Shown: positions 20,355 to 30,044 of the stretch, in pieces
Position numbering within the stretch: position 1 is the first letter of the stretch
Layout: every line of letters starts with the position of its first letter
NCBI RefSeq assembly: GCF_024585265.1
Contig: NZ_CP036533.1
Span: forward strand, 5,775,001 to 5,839,000
DNA from: Bradyrhizobium sp. WBAH42
Lineage (GTDB): Bacteria; Pseudomonadota; Alphaproteobacteria; Rhizobiales; Xanthobacteraceae
Reading direction: 5' to 3'
Length of the DNA: 64,000 nucleotides
Position numbers and translations under genes: made by a program
Notes under the pieces: model-generated
The model's database searches: none
The model's input: only the letters and a program-made list of their open reading frames with translations
What the model was told of the DNA's origin: nothing

Positions 20355-21278
20355 TCAGGCGCCGAGGATATCGTGGACCTCGAGCGGCTTGTCGACCTGG
20401 CTGAACCACTCGGCCCGGTTGGCGGCGCGGCGGCGGCCGCGCTCGTCGAGCGGGAGCTTGAGCTGGCGGAGCAGGCTCGTCACCTCCTCCCGCGCTGTGA
20501 GATGGCCGAGATTGGGCCGCATGCCGAGTGTGGCCTCGTCGATCTCGTCCAGGGCGGTCAGCCCGCGCGGGAAGAATTCGCGGTAGACGACGCGTTCGGC
20601 GAAGCCGTCGACGTAGCGGAAGCCAAGCCGCAGCGACAGATCCTTCAGGCCCTCGGCGACGAGCTGCTTGTTGCGCGAGCCGAGCATGGACAGGCGGTTG
20701 CGCACGACGATCCAGTCGGTGGTGGCGCCGTCGAGCTGGCGTCGCTTGCGCCTGACATCACGCACCATCTCGGCATAGTGGCTCTCGCCCGTCACCGCGT
20801 AAGTCGCGGGATCGACCGTGCCGAGCACGTCGAAATCGAGGAAGCTGTCGTTGATCGGCGTGACCAGGGTATCGGCCATCGAATGCGCGAGCCGCATCAG
20901 ATAGCTGTCGGTGCCGGGCGTATCGATGACGATGAAGTCGAAGCTGCTCTCGACCGCCGAGACGGCTTCCATGAACTGCTGGAACTCGGAATTCTCATTC
21001 TCGGCAATCTGCATGGTCTCGCCGAGCTTGATGCAGCGATGCACCGGAAGCTCGAGATCGAGCTTGGTACGCTGGGCCCAGGCAGACCGGTTGCCGATGT
21101 AGCGCGTGAAGCTCTGCTGGCGGCAGTCGAGGTCGATGGTGGCGACGCGCTGACCAGCCTTCAGGAGTGCAACGGCGATGTGCAAGGCGGTGGTCGATTT
21201 GCCGGAGCCGCCCTTCTCGTTGCCGAGCACGACCACATGCGCCGAGCCGGATTGGCCTTGGCTAGCCTGCACAAGCAT
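20355..21278 (-). CDS. mipZ: Division-plane positioning ATPase MipZ
   Basis: 307-residue ParA/MinD-type ATPase that forms polar gradients and inhibits FtsZ away from midcell in alphaproteobacteria. The deviant Walker A reads [10 protein letters not shown] near the N-terminus, the switch region is [15 protein letters not shown], and Walker B is [20 protein letters not shown]; the family pattern [13 protein letters not shown] is present. ATG 21278 has GAGGA upstream; a TTG four codons earlier is the only alternative. It is followed by a gap that carries operators for the hydrolase and is divergent from panC. Confidence 0.93.
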   Translation of the reverse strand: MLVQASQGQSGSAHVVVLGNEKGGSGKSTTALHIAVALLKAGQRVATIDLDCRQQSFTRYIGNRSAWAQRTKLDLELPVHRCIKLGETMQIAENENSEFQQFMEAVSAVESSFDFIVIDTPGTDSYLMRLAHSMADTLVTPINDSFLDFDVLGTVDPATYAVTGESHYAEMVRDVRRKRRQLDGATTDWIVVRNRLSMLGSRNKQLVAEGLKDLSLRLGFRYVDGFAERVVYREFFPRGLTALDEIDEATLGMRPNLGHLTAREEVTSLLRQLKLPLDERGRRRAANRAEWFSQVDKPLEVHDILGA

Positions 21279-21561
21279 GGTGATCCTCAACGCCCCTGGC
21301 GAATATCTTCGAGTTGACCGCGTCAGCGGTCAAGTGAAATGCGTGACAGGTAATGCAAATTGCAATGCGCCGTTCTCACGATGTATCGCGGCGCCGTCTT
21401 TCGTCTGTGATCCAGCCCACAATGTCGCGACGTTTTGCGCGGCCTTGCGCGGGATGCTGTGCCGCATCCGGATGCATAGCGTCCACGATCTCCGCTTGTT
21501 AAGGTTAGCTGGCCGGGCGCGAGGCCCGCACCTGCGCCGCTTTCCAATCCGTCGAGTCCCG

Positions 21562-22413
21562 ATGTCAGCACGCCCATTGATCGCTCGCACGGTCCCTGCC
21601 CTGCGACGCGCCGTCGACGATCTCCGCAAGCGAAAGGCCACGATCGCGCTGGTCCCGACCATGGGGGCGCTCCATGACGGGCATGTGTCGCTGGTTCGCC
21701 TCGCCAGGCGGCGCGCCAGCCGCGTCGTGGTGTCGATCTTCGTCAACCCGACCCAGTTCGCCCCGACCGAGGATTTCGGCGCCTATCCGCGCACCTGGAA
21801 GGCCGACATCGCCAAGCTCGCGGCCGAGGACGTCGATATCGTCTGGCATCCCGGCGTCGCGGCCATGTATCCGGAGGGCTTTGCCACCCGCATCGTGCCG
21901 GAGGGGCCGGCGCTCGCCAGCCTCGAGGACCGCTTCCGTCCGCACTTCTTCGGCGGCGTTGCCACCGTCGTCGGCAAGCTGTTCACGCAGTGCCGGCCGG
22001 ATGTCGCGATCTTCGGCGAAAAGGATTTCCAGCAATTGCGGGTGGTGACGCAGATGGCGCGCGACCTCGACCTCGGCGTCAAGGTGATCGGCTCCCGCAC
22101 CGTGCGCGAGCGCGACGGACTCGCGATGTCCTCGCGCAACGTCTACCTCTCGCCCGAGGAGCGCCAGACTGCCACCGTCCTCTACCGCGCCATGAAAGAG
22201 AGCGCCGGCCGCATCCGTGCCGGCGATGCGATTGCGCCGGCGATGGCGGGCGGCGCCGCGATAATCAAGTCGGCCGGCCTTGCGCTCGACTATTTCGAGC
22301 TGCGCCACGCCGAGACGTTGGCAAAGGTTACCTCGCGCAAGGACGGCCCGTTGCGGATCCTGGTCGCGGCCAAGCTCGGCACCACCCGGCTGATCGACAA
22401 TATCGCGGTTTAG
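21562..22413 (+). CDS. panC: Pantothenate synthetase
   Basis: 283-residue ligase joining pantoate and beta-alanine with ATP, a step in CoA synthesis. Signatures are [15 protein letters not shown] (HIGH-like), [35 protein letters not shown] and [18 protein letters not shown] (KMSKS-like). ATG 21562 fits the family start. The gene is not beside panB here. Its stop codon overlaps the stop of the convergent DUF1489 gene. Confidence 0.96.
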   Translation: MSARPLIARTVPALRRAVDDLRKRKATIALVPTMGALHDGHVSLVRLARRRASRVVVSIFVNPTQFAPTEDFGAYPRTWKADIAKLAAEDVDIVWHPGVAAMYPEGFATRIVPEGPALASLEDRFRPHFFGGVATVVGKLFTQCRPDVAIFGEKDFQQLRVVTQMARDLDLGVKVIGSRTVRERDGLAMSSRNVYLSPEERQTATVLYRAMKESAGRIRAGDAIAPAMAGGAAIIKSAGLALDYFELRHAETLAKVTSRKDGPLRILVAAKLGTTRLIDNIAV

Positions 22414-22850
22414 AGCAGCCCGAGGTCACGCAGCTCGCGCCGCATCGGTTCCGGCATCGCCGCAATCGAGCCCGCCGCGGACTTGCCGAGATCGGCCGGT
22501 ACCGAATCATCAGTCAGATAACGCCAGCCCTGGAACGGGCGCATCGGCCGCGGCGACACCGAGATCACCTTCGGCTGCATCACGATGCGGCAGCGCCCGA
22601 TGCCATCCTTGTCGCGGAACGGCTCGATGGCGATGATCTTTTCGCGCGCGGCGATCTCGCCCTTGATCACCCAGTACAGCGAACCGCCGGCGAGGATCTC
22701 GGCGTCGCGCTTGGGGACCATGCGGGTGATGTGGATGTGATGTTGCGGCAGGCCCTTCTTCTTGGCGGTCTGCATCCGTTCGGCCACCCACTCCTTCAAT
22801 TCCTTGACGGAGTCGCAGCCGACGGCGAGCTTGATCAGATGGAGTGGCAT
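22410..22850 (-). CDS. DUF1489 family protein
   Basis: 146-residue conserved alphaproteobacterial protein of unknown function. Recognisable pieces are [40 protein letters not shown] and [20 protein letters not shown] followed by QGWRYL. No signal peptide or membrane segment. ATG 22850 is used; a TTG two codons upstream also exists. Convergent with panC: the stop codons share bases 22411-22412. Confidence 0.85.
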   Translation of the reverse strand: MPLHLIKLAVGCDSVKELKEWVAERMQTAKKKGLPQHHIHITRMVPKRDAEILAGGSLYWVIKGEIAAREKIIAIEPFRDKDGIGRCRIVMQPKVISVSPRPMRPFQGWRYLTDDSVPADLGKSAAGSIAAMPEPMRRELRDLGLL

Positions 22851-22892
22851 GCCCAAGCATTAGCCGGGCAGCCGCGCATTTGGAATGCCGAT

Positions 22893-23891
22893 CTACTCGT
22901 TATCCGCAGGCGCGGGAGCAGCCGTCGAGGCCGGCGGCGGCGCGAGCGGAACCGGCGTGGCAGGCGCACGTGCAGCCTTTTGGGCCGGCGGTTTTTTCGC
23001 AGCCGGCGGGCTTGATGCCGCAGGCGCTGCGGCCTGTGCGGAGGCTGCGGCCGGCGCACGCGGTGCCGCCGCCGCATTCGCGGCCGGCGCGGCCTGGCGC
23101 GTCGCCGCCGTGGGCTCCGGATTCATGATGCTCACCGGCGGCGTCGAGGACGCGCTCGGGAACTCGGCATTGGTCGGCTTGCCCGTCGGCACCGACGGAG
23201 GCAGTCCGGCGAGCGCGGCGTTGGCCGCCATCGCCGGCGCTGCAGCGGGCGCGTTCCAGGTCGGCGCATAGCGCGCCACCAGCGTGTCGTAGAGATGGGA
23301 GTCCATGTTGGCAGCGACCTGCTGCTGGTCGGTCAGCGAGCGGAACGCGGCACAATCGAACTGCGTGCAGCCATCGCGTGCCACCAGCACATGCGCAACG
23401 AGGCCGTAGCGATCGCGCTCGAGTGACCTGCGCAGCGCCTTCATGTCGAGTGTCAGACTCTTCTCGGCCGTGGCGGCGTCGCCGAGTGCGGTCAGCCGGT
23501 CGATCCTGGCCGCCGTGGAGGAGACTGCCGCAGCCGCAGCATCAGGCGCGCCGAACAGCGCCTTCTCGCAGCCGGCGGCGACGACATCGCCAGCGAGATC
23601 GTCGAGACAGGACAGCGCAGGCATGCTCGCCGTCACCACAGCTTGCGCGCGCGCCTCGGCCGGAGCGGACGGCGCCTCCGGTCCATAGAGACGCATCGTG
23701 GCTGCACCGGCGATCACGATGGATAGCAGGGTGATGACGGTCAGCGCCCCGTTGGCGACGGATCTGTCGGCGCGCAGCAGCGTGATCAGGAGGATCAATC
23801 CGAAGAATCCGGCAGCCGCCAGCGTCATCCACATCGGGAAGGCCGGCGAACGCCAGATTTGGTCGAGCGAAGTGGCCCATGCCCAGTTCAT
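22893..23891 (-). CDS. Membrane protein of unknown function with Ala/Pro-rich tail
   Basis: 332 residues. Two membrane helices near the N-terminus (residues about 19-38 and 47-66) are followed by a region with three or four cysteines (PALSCLDDLAGDVVAAGCEK, RDGCTQFDCAAF) likely facing the periplasm, then a low-complexity Ala/Pro tail from about residue 215. I do not recognise a named family. The cysteine pairs suggest disulfides. It stands alone between DUF1489 and a small gene. Confidence 0.7.
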   Translation of the reverse strand: MNWAWATSLDQIWRSPAFPMWMTLAAAGFFGLILLITLLRADRSVANGALTVITLLSIVIAGAATMRLYGPEAPSAPAEARAQAVVTASMPALSCLDDLAGDVVAAGCEKALFGAPDAAAAAVSSTAARIDRLTALGDAATAEKSLTLDMKALRRSLERDRYGLVAHVLVARDGCTQFDCAAFRSLTDQQQVAANMDSHLYDTLVARYAPTWNAPAAAPAMAANAALAGLPPSVPTGKPTNAEFPSASSTPPVSIMNPEPTAATRQAAPAANAAAAPRAPAAASAQAAAPAASSPPAAKKPPAQKAARAPATPVPLAPPPASTAAPAPADNE

Positions 23892-24047
23892 GCGCGACGT
23901 CCCCTCACGCGAGCAAAGAGCGGATGGTCAAGCGAGCACCGCGAGTCGGCGACTGCCCCCGGCTTACCTTGTGAAGGCGAAGCGGGCCTTTTGACGGCGG
24001 CAGAATACAATCCCCGGGAGGCGCCTATGCGCTGACGGCGTCGGCGT

Positions 24048-24251
24048 TCAGGAGAGCGCGAGCTGGCTTTCCTTGGCAACGCGCTCGAAGGCTTCGGTCG
24101 AGCTTTTGATCCGGTACTGGCAGTCGTCGCCGTCGGTCGGAAGCAGACGGATAACCTCATACGCGCCGCTCGCAGCCGGACGCGCGACATTGCTGGCCGT
24201 GAACAGGACGCGCGTTCCCACGGGGAATTTGTGCTTCAACACCCTCTCCAT
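24048..24251 (-). CDS. Small conserved SH3-like protein
   Basis: 67-residue protein beginning MERVLKHKFPVGTRVLFTAS and containing GAYEVIRLLPTDGDDCQYRI then KSSTEAFERVAKESQL. The pattern (F-x-G-x-x-V then a Y-x-I-K-x strand) looks like a small SH3-like barrel seen in short Rhizobiales proteins. The strong bias to coherent beta strands supports a real gene. Function unknown. Confidence 0.65.
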   Translation of the reverse strand: MERVLKHKFPVGTRVLFTASNVARPAASGAYEVIRLLPTDGDDCQYRIKSSTEAFERVAKESQLALS

Positions 24252-24555
24252 CACTCAAACAGCGCCGCCTCGCCCAGTGTCCCACTGCGATGGCGGCCGG
24301 AAACCCGGGCCGCTGTATAGCACGCGTCGCGCCGTTTTGGCCAGCGCCATGCCGGCATGGCACGCGCTCGGATTATGCAGTCATTTCAGAATGATAGGAG
24401 ACAGCCGGCGGGCCGATGGTACCGCCGGAGCGGCTCATTCCCCCCGGCATGTCGCAGGCGGTGTCGCAGCCCCCCGATCCCACGGCCCTCGCCCATTGCA
24501 ACCCCGAGAGGCGGCCGGCCGGCACGCGACCGGCCGCCGCCGTCAGACCTTCCGG
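24252..24555. other. Intergenic region between small SH3-like gene and GST
   Basis: 304 bp without a gene. An 8-bp GC stem (24511-24518 with 24530-24537) just past the GST stop could slow or end transcription but lacks a T run. Nothing else is seen. Confidence 0.45.
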
Positions 24556-25218
24556 TCAGGCGTCCTCGAATTTGGCAATGACCAGCGTTTCGGCCAGCCC
24601 GTCGCGCGTCCATTCCTGGAACGCCGGCAGCGCCATCATCGTCTCCATGTAGGCCTTGGTGTCCGGCGCCACCTCGATCGCATAGGTGCGGAAGCGATGC
24701 ACAACCGGGGCGTACATGGCGTCCGCGGCACCGAAGCGGCCGAACAGGAACGGCCCCTTCGCGCCATAGCGGGTACGGCACTCGCGCCAGAGCTCCTCAA
24801 TGCGCGCGATGTTGGCCTTGGCGTCCGCCGACAGCGCCACGGGACCAATCGGCCGATGCAGGTTCATGCCGCATTCGTTGCGCAGCGGCACGAATCCGGA
24901 ATGCATCTCGGCGCACACCGAACGGGCATGCGCTCGCGCCGCGACATCGTCGGGCCACAGCTTCTTTTCCGGGTAACGCTCGGCGATGTATTCGATGATG
25001 GCGAGCGAATCCCACACCGTGACGTCGCCGTCGACCAGCACCGGCACCTTGCCGGCGCGGCTGAAGGACAGGATCTGCTCCTTGTCGGCGGGATCGTCGG
25101 TGTAGAGCGGGATCAGCGTCTCCACGAACGGGATGTCGTTGGCGCGGAGCGCGAGCCAGGGCCGCATCGACCATGACGAGTAGTTCTTGTTGCCGATCGC
25201 GAGCTTTAGCGCAGCCAT
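24556..25218 (-). CDS. Glutathione S-transferase
   Basis: 220-residue cytosolic GST. The N-terminal thioredoxin-like domain starts LAIGNKNYSSWSMRPWLALR with Ser residues at the active-site turn, then GKVPVLVDGDVTVWDSLAII carries the cis-Pro and the Glu/Asp-Ser glutathione contacts, and the C-terminal helical domain begins near residue 85. ATG 25218 is chosen over in-frame codons upstream because the conserved strand begins at once. Substrate unknown. Divergent from the DUF599 gene. Confidence 0.9.
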   Translation of the reverse strand: MAALKLAIGNKNYSSWSMRPWLALRANDIPFVETLIPLYTDDPADKEQILSFSRAGKVPVLVDGDVTVWDSLAIIEYIAERYPEKKLWPDDVAARAHARSVCAEMHSGFVPLRNECGMNLHRPIGPVALSADAKANIARIEELWRECRTRYGAKGPFLFGRFGAADAMYAPVVHRFRTYAIEVAPDTKAYMETMMALPAFQEWTRDGLAETLVIAKFEDA

Positions 25219-25340
25219 GTCACTGTCCTTCATTAGTCCTGCGGTTGCAGCCGCTTTTAACGCCATCGCCTGCCGCCAATCAATCGTTGCTGCGTCCCGT
25301 CATGCGTGGCAATCGTTGCGATCCTTGCCAGGAGACGGAC

Positions 25341-26060
25341 ATGAGCAGGCATTGGGTCGACATTACCGCCGTCGGCTTCTTCATCATCGAATGGCTGGCC
25401 TATGCCCTGACGCTGGAGCACTCGGCCTATGCCCGCAACAGCCTGTCGGCGCGCATGAACCGCTATCGCGAGGTTTGGGTGCGCCGGCTGCTCGACCGCG
25501 ACACGCGGATGGTCGACATGCAGATCATGGCCTCGCTGCAGAACGGCACGGCCTTCTTCGCCTCCACCAGCCTGTTCGCGCTCGGCGGCGCGCTGGCGCT
25601 GCTGCACGCCACCAACGATGCCATCACGATCCTGAGCAAGCTGCCGATGGACCTCAGCACCTCGCCGGCGATGTGGGAGCTGAAATGCGTCGGCCTCGTG
25701 CTGATCTGCGTCTACGCCTTCTTCAAATTCGCCTGGGCCTATCGCCTGTTCAACTATGTCGCCATCCTGTTCGGCGGCATGCCGCCGGCCTCGCAGCGCG
25801 ACACGCCCGAGGCCGAAGCCCACGTCATCCGCACCTCGCGCCTGTTCGAATCCGCCGGCCGGCACTTCAACCGCGGCCAGCGCGCCTTCTTCTTCGCGCT
25901 CGGCTATCTCGGCTGGTTCGTCAGTCCCTGGGTGCTGTTCGTGACCACGGCAGCCGTGGTGGTCGTGACCTGGCGACGGCAGTTCGCGTCCAGCGCCTGG
26001 GCCGCGATGGCACCGGAGGTGGTGGTGAATGGTGACGAGGGAATGAAGCGCGGGCATTGA
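25341..26060 (+). CDS. DUF599 family membrane protein
   Basis: 239-residue integral membrane protein. Four hydrophobic segments are visible (about residues 8-26, 70-90, 112-135, 185-215), with conserved pieces HSAYARNSLSARMNRYREVW, QIMASLQNGTAFFASTSLFA and WAYRLFNYVAILFGGMPP. AGGAG precedes ATG 25341. Function of the family is unknown. Followed by a palindromic repeat and a convergent TonB/TolA-like gene. Confidence 0.85.
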   Translation: MSRHWVDITAVGFFIIEWLAYALTLEHSAYARNSLSARMNRYREVWVRRLLDRDTRMVDMQIMASLQNGTAFFASTSLFALGGALALLHATNDAITILSKLPMDLSTSPAMWELKCVGLVLICVYAFFKFAWAYRLFNYVAILFGGMPPASQRDTPEAEAHVIRTSRLFESAGRHFNRGQRAFFFALGYLGWFVSPWVLFVTTAAVVVVTWRRQFASSAWAAMAPEVVVNGDEGMKRGH

Positions 26061-26067
26061 TCTCTCT

Positions 26068-26117
26068 TGTCCCGGACGCAATGCAGCGCGAAGCGCTGCT
26101 TCGCAGAGCCGGGACCC
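26068..26117. repeat. Palindromic intergenic repeat (bradyrhizobial type)
   Basis: Outer arms GTCCCGG (26069-26075) and CCGGGAC (26109-26115) enclose a perfect inner hairpin GCAGCGC-GAA-GCGCTGC (26083-26099). This nested palindrome between convergent genes is the REP-like element I associate with bradyrhizobial intergenic regions; in RNA it may act as a terminator or stabiliser. Confidence 0.75.
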
Positions 26118-26159
26118 AGCGCCGCACGGATTGCTCGGAGGCAACTACGAGACTACGCG

Positions 26160-27002
26160 CTATCCGCCAAAATCCCGCGGGCTGAACGGCAGGTCCAGTA
26201 CCTTCCATTCCTCGTACAAATTGGCCGGCAGCATCTTGTAGGGCTGGCAGTTCTGCAGCGCGCTCGTCGCGGACTTGACGATGGCCACGCCCTTCGCGGA
26301 CGGCGGCGCCGCGATCAGGATGGGCTCGCGCGCCAGCGTGCCGTCGGTGGCGAACACCGTGCGCAGCTTGACACGGACGTTGTCGGTCGGTGCGACCCCG
26401 GCCGGCAGCTTGGCGCAGGTACGCAAATGACGGCGAAGCTCCGCGATGACCTCGGACGGAAGCTTTGCAGCGATTGAATCGTTGGCATCGCCGCCGTCGT
26501 CCCTGGCGCCTTTCGGCTCGACCGGCAATTCGGGCGGCAGGCCCAGCATGACCCCGTACTTGATGGTGACGTCCGGCTGCGGGGCCTGATAGGCCGGCTG
26601 CGGCGCGGTCTGCGGTGGCGGCTGCGCGTTGGCTTCACGCTGCTTCGCGGCCTGAGAGGGTTCCGGCTGCTTCTGCTGCGGCTCGGGCGAGGCCTGCTGT
26701 GATGGTGCTGCCGCCTGCGGCTTGGCCGCGGGCTTCGATGCCTCGGCCTTGTCGGTGACGTCCGGCTTCGGCAGCTTCAGATCGGGAAGCGACTCCGGCG
26801 GCTTCGCCTCGTCCTTCTTCTCCTCGGCCTTGGCTTCCTCATGCTTCACCTGCTCCGGCGTGACGATGTCGACCGTGACAGTCTCGGGCGGCCGGCTCTG
26901 AAACGGACGGACCTCGCTGATCACGATGATCAGCGCCACCAGCGTCAGATGGGCGATTGCCGACGCCGCAATGTCCGTCCGTATGATCTTCCGCAGTTCC
27001 AT
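26160..27002 (-). CDS. TolA/TonB-like cell-envelope protein
   Basis: 280-residue protein with one N-terminal membrane helix (AIAHLTLVALIIVISEV), a charged Lys/Glu then Gln/Pro/Ala-rich periplasmic linker (about 45-145), and a C-terminal globular domain (VIAELRRHLRTCAKLPAGVA, VKLRTVFATDGTLAREPILI, LQNCQPYKMLP) similar to TolA/TonB C-termini with two cysteines likely paired. Such proteins couple the inner membrane to outer-membrane partners. No tol or exb gene is adjacent, so its partner is unknown. Confidence 0.78.
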   Translation of the reverse strand: MELRKIIRTDIAASAIAHLTLVALIIVISEVRPFQSRPPETVTVDIVTPEQVKHEEAKAEEKKDEAKPPESLPDLKLPKPDVTDKAEASKPAAKPQAAAPSQQASPEPQQKQPEPSQAAKQREANAQPPPQTAPQPAYQAPQPDVTIKYGVMLGLPPELPVEPKGARDDGGDANDSIAAKLPSEVIAELRRHLRTCAKLPAGVAPTDNVRVKLRTVFATDGTLAREPILIAAPPSAKGVAIVKSATSALQNCQPYKMLPANLYEEWKVLDLPFSPRDFGG

Positions 27003-27051
27003 GGACCGATCTTGGGTTGCCGCCGCGGTCCTAGCATACCCCGGGTCCCTC

Positions 27052-27870
27052 TCAATCCCATTTCGGGGCGAAGCCGAAATCGGTCAGGCGTCCCCTCGGA
27101 TGGGCGAGCGCGGCGATCCGGCTCATCTCGTCTTCCGACAGCTCGAAATCGAAGATCTCGAGGTTTTCCGACAGGCGCTCGATGCGCGAGGTGCGCGGGA
27201 TCGCAGCGACATTCTGTTGCACCAGCCAGCGCAGGCAGACCTGCGCCGGCGTCTTGCGGCGGACGCGGCCGATCTCGGCCAGCGTCTGATCGGACTTGAC
27301 GCGGCCCTTGGCGATCGGGCTGTAGGCGACGAGGGCAAGGCCATGCCGGTCGCAGGCCGCCCTCACCTTCGCCTGGTCGAGATAGGGGTGATATTCGACC
27401 TGGTTGCAGACGAGCGGCTCCGCCGACAGCGCGACCGCCTGCTCGATCAACGCCACGGTGAAATTGGAGACGCCGATGTGGCGGGTCAGGCCCATCGTCT
27501 TCGCATGCGACAGCGCGCCCAGCGTCTCCGCCAGCGGCACGTGGGGATTGGGCCAGTGCAACAGCAACAGATCGACCGAGGGAAGCCGCAGGCGGGCGAG
27601 GCTCTCCTTGACCGAGCGCTCGAGATCATAGGGCGCGAAATGGTTGGTCCAGACCTTGGTCGTGAGGAAGATGTCGTCGCGGCGCACGCCGGAGGCGCGC
27701 AAGCCGTCGCCGACCTCGCGCTCATTGTCGTAGACCTGCGCGGTGTCGATATGACGATAGCCGAGCCGTAGCGCCTGCTCGACCACGCGCGCGCAGGTGC
27801 GCCCTTCCAGCTCCCAGGTCCCGAGCCCGATCGCCGGGATCCTTGCGCCATTGGCCTCAACGAACAGCAT
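27052..27870 (-). CDS. Aldo/keto reductase (2,5-diketogluconate reductase-like)
   Basis: 272-residue NADPH oxidoreductase of the AKR5-like group. The tetrad is visible in HIDTAQVYDNE (Asp, Tyr), LTTKVW (Lys) and LLLLHWPNP (His). RHIGVSNFTVALIEQAVAL and CNQVEYHPYLDQ are the usual barrel signatures, and IPRTSRIERLSENLEIFDFE binds cofactor. ATG 27870 begins just before the first strand. Located upstream of the TolA/TonB-like gene on the same strand with a 49-bp gap. Substrate not predictable. Confidence 0.9.
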   Translation of the reverse strand: MLFVEANGARIPAIGLGTWELEGRTCARVVEQALRLGYRHIDTAQVYDNEREVGDGLRASGVRRDDIFLTTKVWTNHFAPYDLERSVKESLARLRLPSVDLLLLHWPNPHVPLAETLGALSHAKTMGLTRHIGVSNFTVALIEQAVALSAEPLVCNQVEYHPYLDQAKVRAACDRHGLALVAYSPIAKGRVKSDQTLAEIGRVRRKTPAQVCLRWLVQQNVAAIPRTSRIERLSENLEIFDFELSEDEMSRIAALAHPRGRLTDFGFAPKWD

Positions 27871-28012
27871 GAGGAATCCTCTTCCGTTGCGGCAGCCCCG
27901 GTCGACATTATGGACCTCGTCCGTGTTGGTTGCCAACGGACGTCAGTGCTATCGGGACGGATATTCAGGGCAATGCTAACAGGAGGTTCGCACGAGGCTT
28001 CACGCCTTGATG

Positions 28013-28330
28013 TCACGCCTTGGCGAGCGCCTGGAACACCGTATCAGGGGCATGCGCGATCACCGCCAGCAGCGCGCGGGCCGGGCCGCGCGGGGCGCGC
28101 TTGCCCTGCTCCCAGTTGCGGATGGTCTCGACGGGAACGCCGAGCTTGGCGGCGAACTCCATCTGGGTCAGGCAGGCGCGCCGGCGCAGATCGCGCACTG
28201 CGAGCGGGCCGGTATCAGCCGGCGCCGCATGGGCCTTCGGCTCAACCGAACGCGGCTGGACCGGAAATTCCTGCCCATCCCGCAATTCGACGATCCGTCC
28301 GTCCGCCTTCAGCCGCAACCGCATGCCCAT
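28013..28330 (-). CDS. Small XRE-family (HigA-like) DNA-binding protein
   Basis: 105-residue protein. The first half is basic and unknown; from about residue 46 a helix-turn-helix reads DLRRRACLTQMEFAAKLGVP then VETIRNWEQGKRAPRGPARA, characteristic of XRE regulators and HigA-type antitoxins. No toxin gene is adjacent, so a solitary regulator is more likely. ATG 28330 or 28324 may be the start. Confidence 0.8.
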   Translation of the reverse strand: MGMRLRLKADGRIVELRDGQEFPVQPRSVEPKAHAAPADTGPLAVRDLRRRACLTQMEFAAKLGVPVETIRNWEQGKRAPRGPARALLAVIAHAPDTVFQALAKA

Positions 28331-28431
28331 TCCCCCAAGCAGAGGCGATGATGCGGCAGGTCGCTTAAAGTCGGATTAAAAACGCAGCGCACTCGGGGCA
28401 CGAGGGTTAGGGGTGCCCCCGCCGCCTCCCC

Positions 28432-28518
28432 CGTCATTGCGAGGAGCTCTTGCGACGAGGCAATCCAGGATCTTTCCGCGGAGGGAATCTGGATTGCTTC
28501 GCTACGCTCGCAATGACG
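28432..28518. repeat. Palindromic CGTCATTGCGAG repeat
   Basis: Long inverted repeat: outer arms CGTCATTGCGAG (28432-28443) and CTCGCAATGACG (28507-28518), inner arms GCAATCCAG (28460-28468) and CTGGATTGC (28489-28497). This mobile-looking intergenic element is one I associate with bradyrhizobial genomes. It lies between the mgtE 3' end and the XRE gene. Confidence 0.85.
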
Positions 28519-28539
28519 TGGAGAGAGCGTGCGCCGTCG

Positions 28540-29961
28540 CTACTTCAACCCGAACCAGAGCGTGGCAATTCCGAGGAAGGAGAAGAAGCCGACGACGTCG
28601 GTCACAGTGGTGACGAAGGTGCCCGACGCCACCGCCGGGTCGGCCCGCACGCGATCCAGCGCCATCGGGATCAGGATGCCGCCGAGCGCGCCGGCGACGA
28701 GGTTGCAGATGATGGCGAGCCCGATGACGATGCCGAGGCCCGGGATCTTGAACCAGGCCACTGCCGCTATGCCCGTGATCACGGCGAAGGCGAGGCCGTT
28801 GACGAGGCCGACCAGGGCCTCGCGCATCACCACGCGCCAGGCGTTGGAGGAGCCGAGCTCGCGCGTCGCCAGCGCCCGCACCGCCACCGTCATGGTCTGG
28901 GTGGCGGCATTGCCGCCCTGGCTCGCCACGATCGGCGCCAGCACCGCGAGCGCGACCATCTTCTCCAGCTGCCCCTCGAACAGGCCGAGCACGGAGGACG
29001 CCAGAAACGCGGTGGCGAGGTTCACCAGCAGCCAGTTGAAACGGCCGCGGGCGATGGTGAGGAAGGTATCCGACAGCTCTTCGTCGCTGGTGACGCCACC
29101 GAGCGCCTTGAGGTCCTCGTCGGCCTCCTCCTCGATGACGTCGACGACGTCGTCGACGGTGATGACACCGACGAGGCGGTCCTGGGTGTCGAGCACGGGT
29201 GCGGCGACGAGATTGTACTTGCCGAACATGCGCGCCACCTCCTCCTGGTCCTCCAGGACGGAGACGCGGCGGCGGTCCTCGTCGGTGAGCTCGGTCAGCG
29301 CCACCGGCCGGCGCGTGCGCAGGAGCACGTCGAGCGGCACCGCGCCCTGCCAGTGCTGCTCCTTGTCGACGACGTAGATCTCGTAGAAGCGGTCGGGCAG
29401 ATCCGGCGTCTCGCGCATGTAGTCGATCGCCTGGCCCACGGTGAAATCCTGGGGCACGGCGATGAACTCCGTTTGCATGCGGCGGCCGGCGGAGTTTTCC
29501 GGATACAGCAGGCTGCGCTCGAGCGCGACGCGCTCCTTGAGCGGCAGCTTCTCCAGGATCTCCTCCTGCTCCTCGGCGTCGAGGGTTTCCAAGAGCTCGA
29601 CCGCATCGTCGGATTCGAGCTCGCGGACGCCCTCGGCGACCGTCTCCGGCGGCAGCTCCTCGAGGATCTCCTCGCGCACGGTCTCATCGACCTCGTTCAG
29701 CGCCGAGAAGTCGAAATCGCGGCCGGTGAGCTCGACCAGGCGGACGCGATCGTCGGGCTCGAGGGCGCCGATCAGATCGCCGAGATCGGCCTCGTGCAGC
29801 TCCGCGACGCAGGCACGCAGCGCAGCACTGTCGCCGGCCTCGATCGCACGGGCAATTTCCTCGACGAATTCGTGACGAATTTCGCCGTCTTCATTGCGCA
29901 TCGGCACGTGGTCGAGTACCGAATCCGCAGCGGATGGGGCAACGTCCATATGTTCATCCAT
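28540..29961 (-). CDS. mgtE: Magnesium transporter MgtE
   Basis: 473-residue Mg2+ channel of the inner membrane. It shows the superhelical N domain (IGALEPDDRVRLVELTGRDF to LEEQEEILEKL-type repeats rich in Leu-Glu), paired CBS domains (about residues 165-285, with VDDVVDVIEEEADEDL as the plug-helix region) and five C-terminal membrane segments including VLAPIVASQGGNAATQTMTV, which carries the pore signature. ATG 29961 is chosen; the frame extends to 30051 with no family similarity. Regulation is likely by Mg2+ binding to the N and CBS domains. Confidence 0.93.
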   Translation of the reverse strand: MDEHMDVAPSAADSVLDHVPMRNEDGEIRHEFVEEIARAIEAGDSAALRACVAELHEADLGDLIGALEPDDRVRLVELTGRDFDFSALNEVDETVREEILEELPPETVAEGVRELESDDAVELLETLDAEEQEEILEKLPLKERVALERSLLYPENSAGRRMQTEFIAVPQDFTVGQAIDYMRETPDLPDRFYEIYVVDKEQHWQGAVPLDVLLRTRRPVALTELTDEDRRRVSVLEDQEEVARMFGKYNLVAAPVLDTQDRLVGVITVDDVVDVIEEEADEDLKALGGVTSDEELSDTFLTIARGRFNWLLVNLATAFLASSVLGLFEGQLEKMVALAVLAPIVASQGGNAATQTMTVAVRALATRELGSSNAWRVVMREALVGLVNGLAFAVITGIAAVAWFKIPGLGIVIGLAIICNLVAGALGGILIPMALDRVRADPAVASGTFVTTVTDVVGFFSFLGIATLWFGLK

Positions 29962-30044
29962 GGCGCGCCTCGCCGTTTGACAGGTTGGAACGGGTGGTAT
30001 GAGCTGAGGGTTCAGGCAATACCCACAACGCAAAGCCGAGCGCA

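Noticed and set aside
28013-28330. XRE gene as half of a toxin-antitoxin pair
   Set aside because: No toxin-sized frame adjoins it; flanks are a repeat and the aldo/keto reductase.
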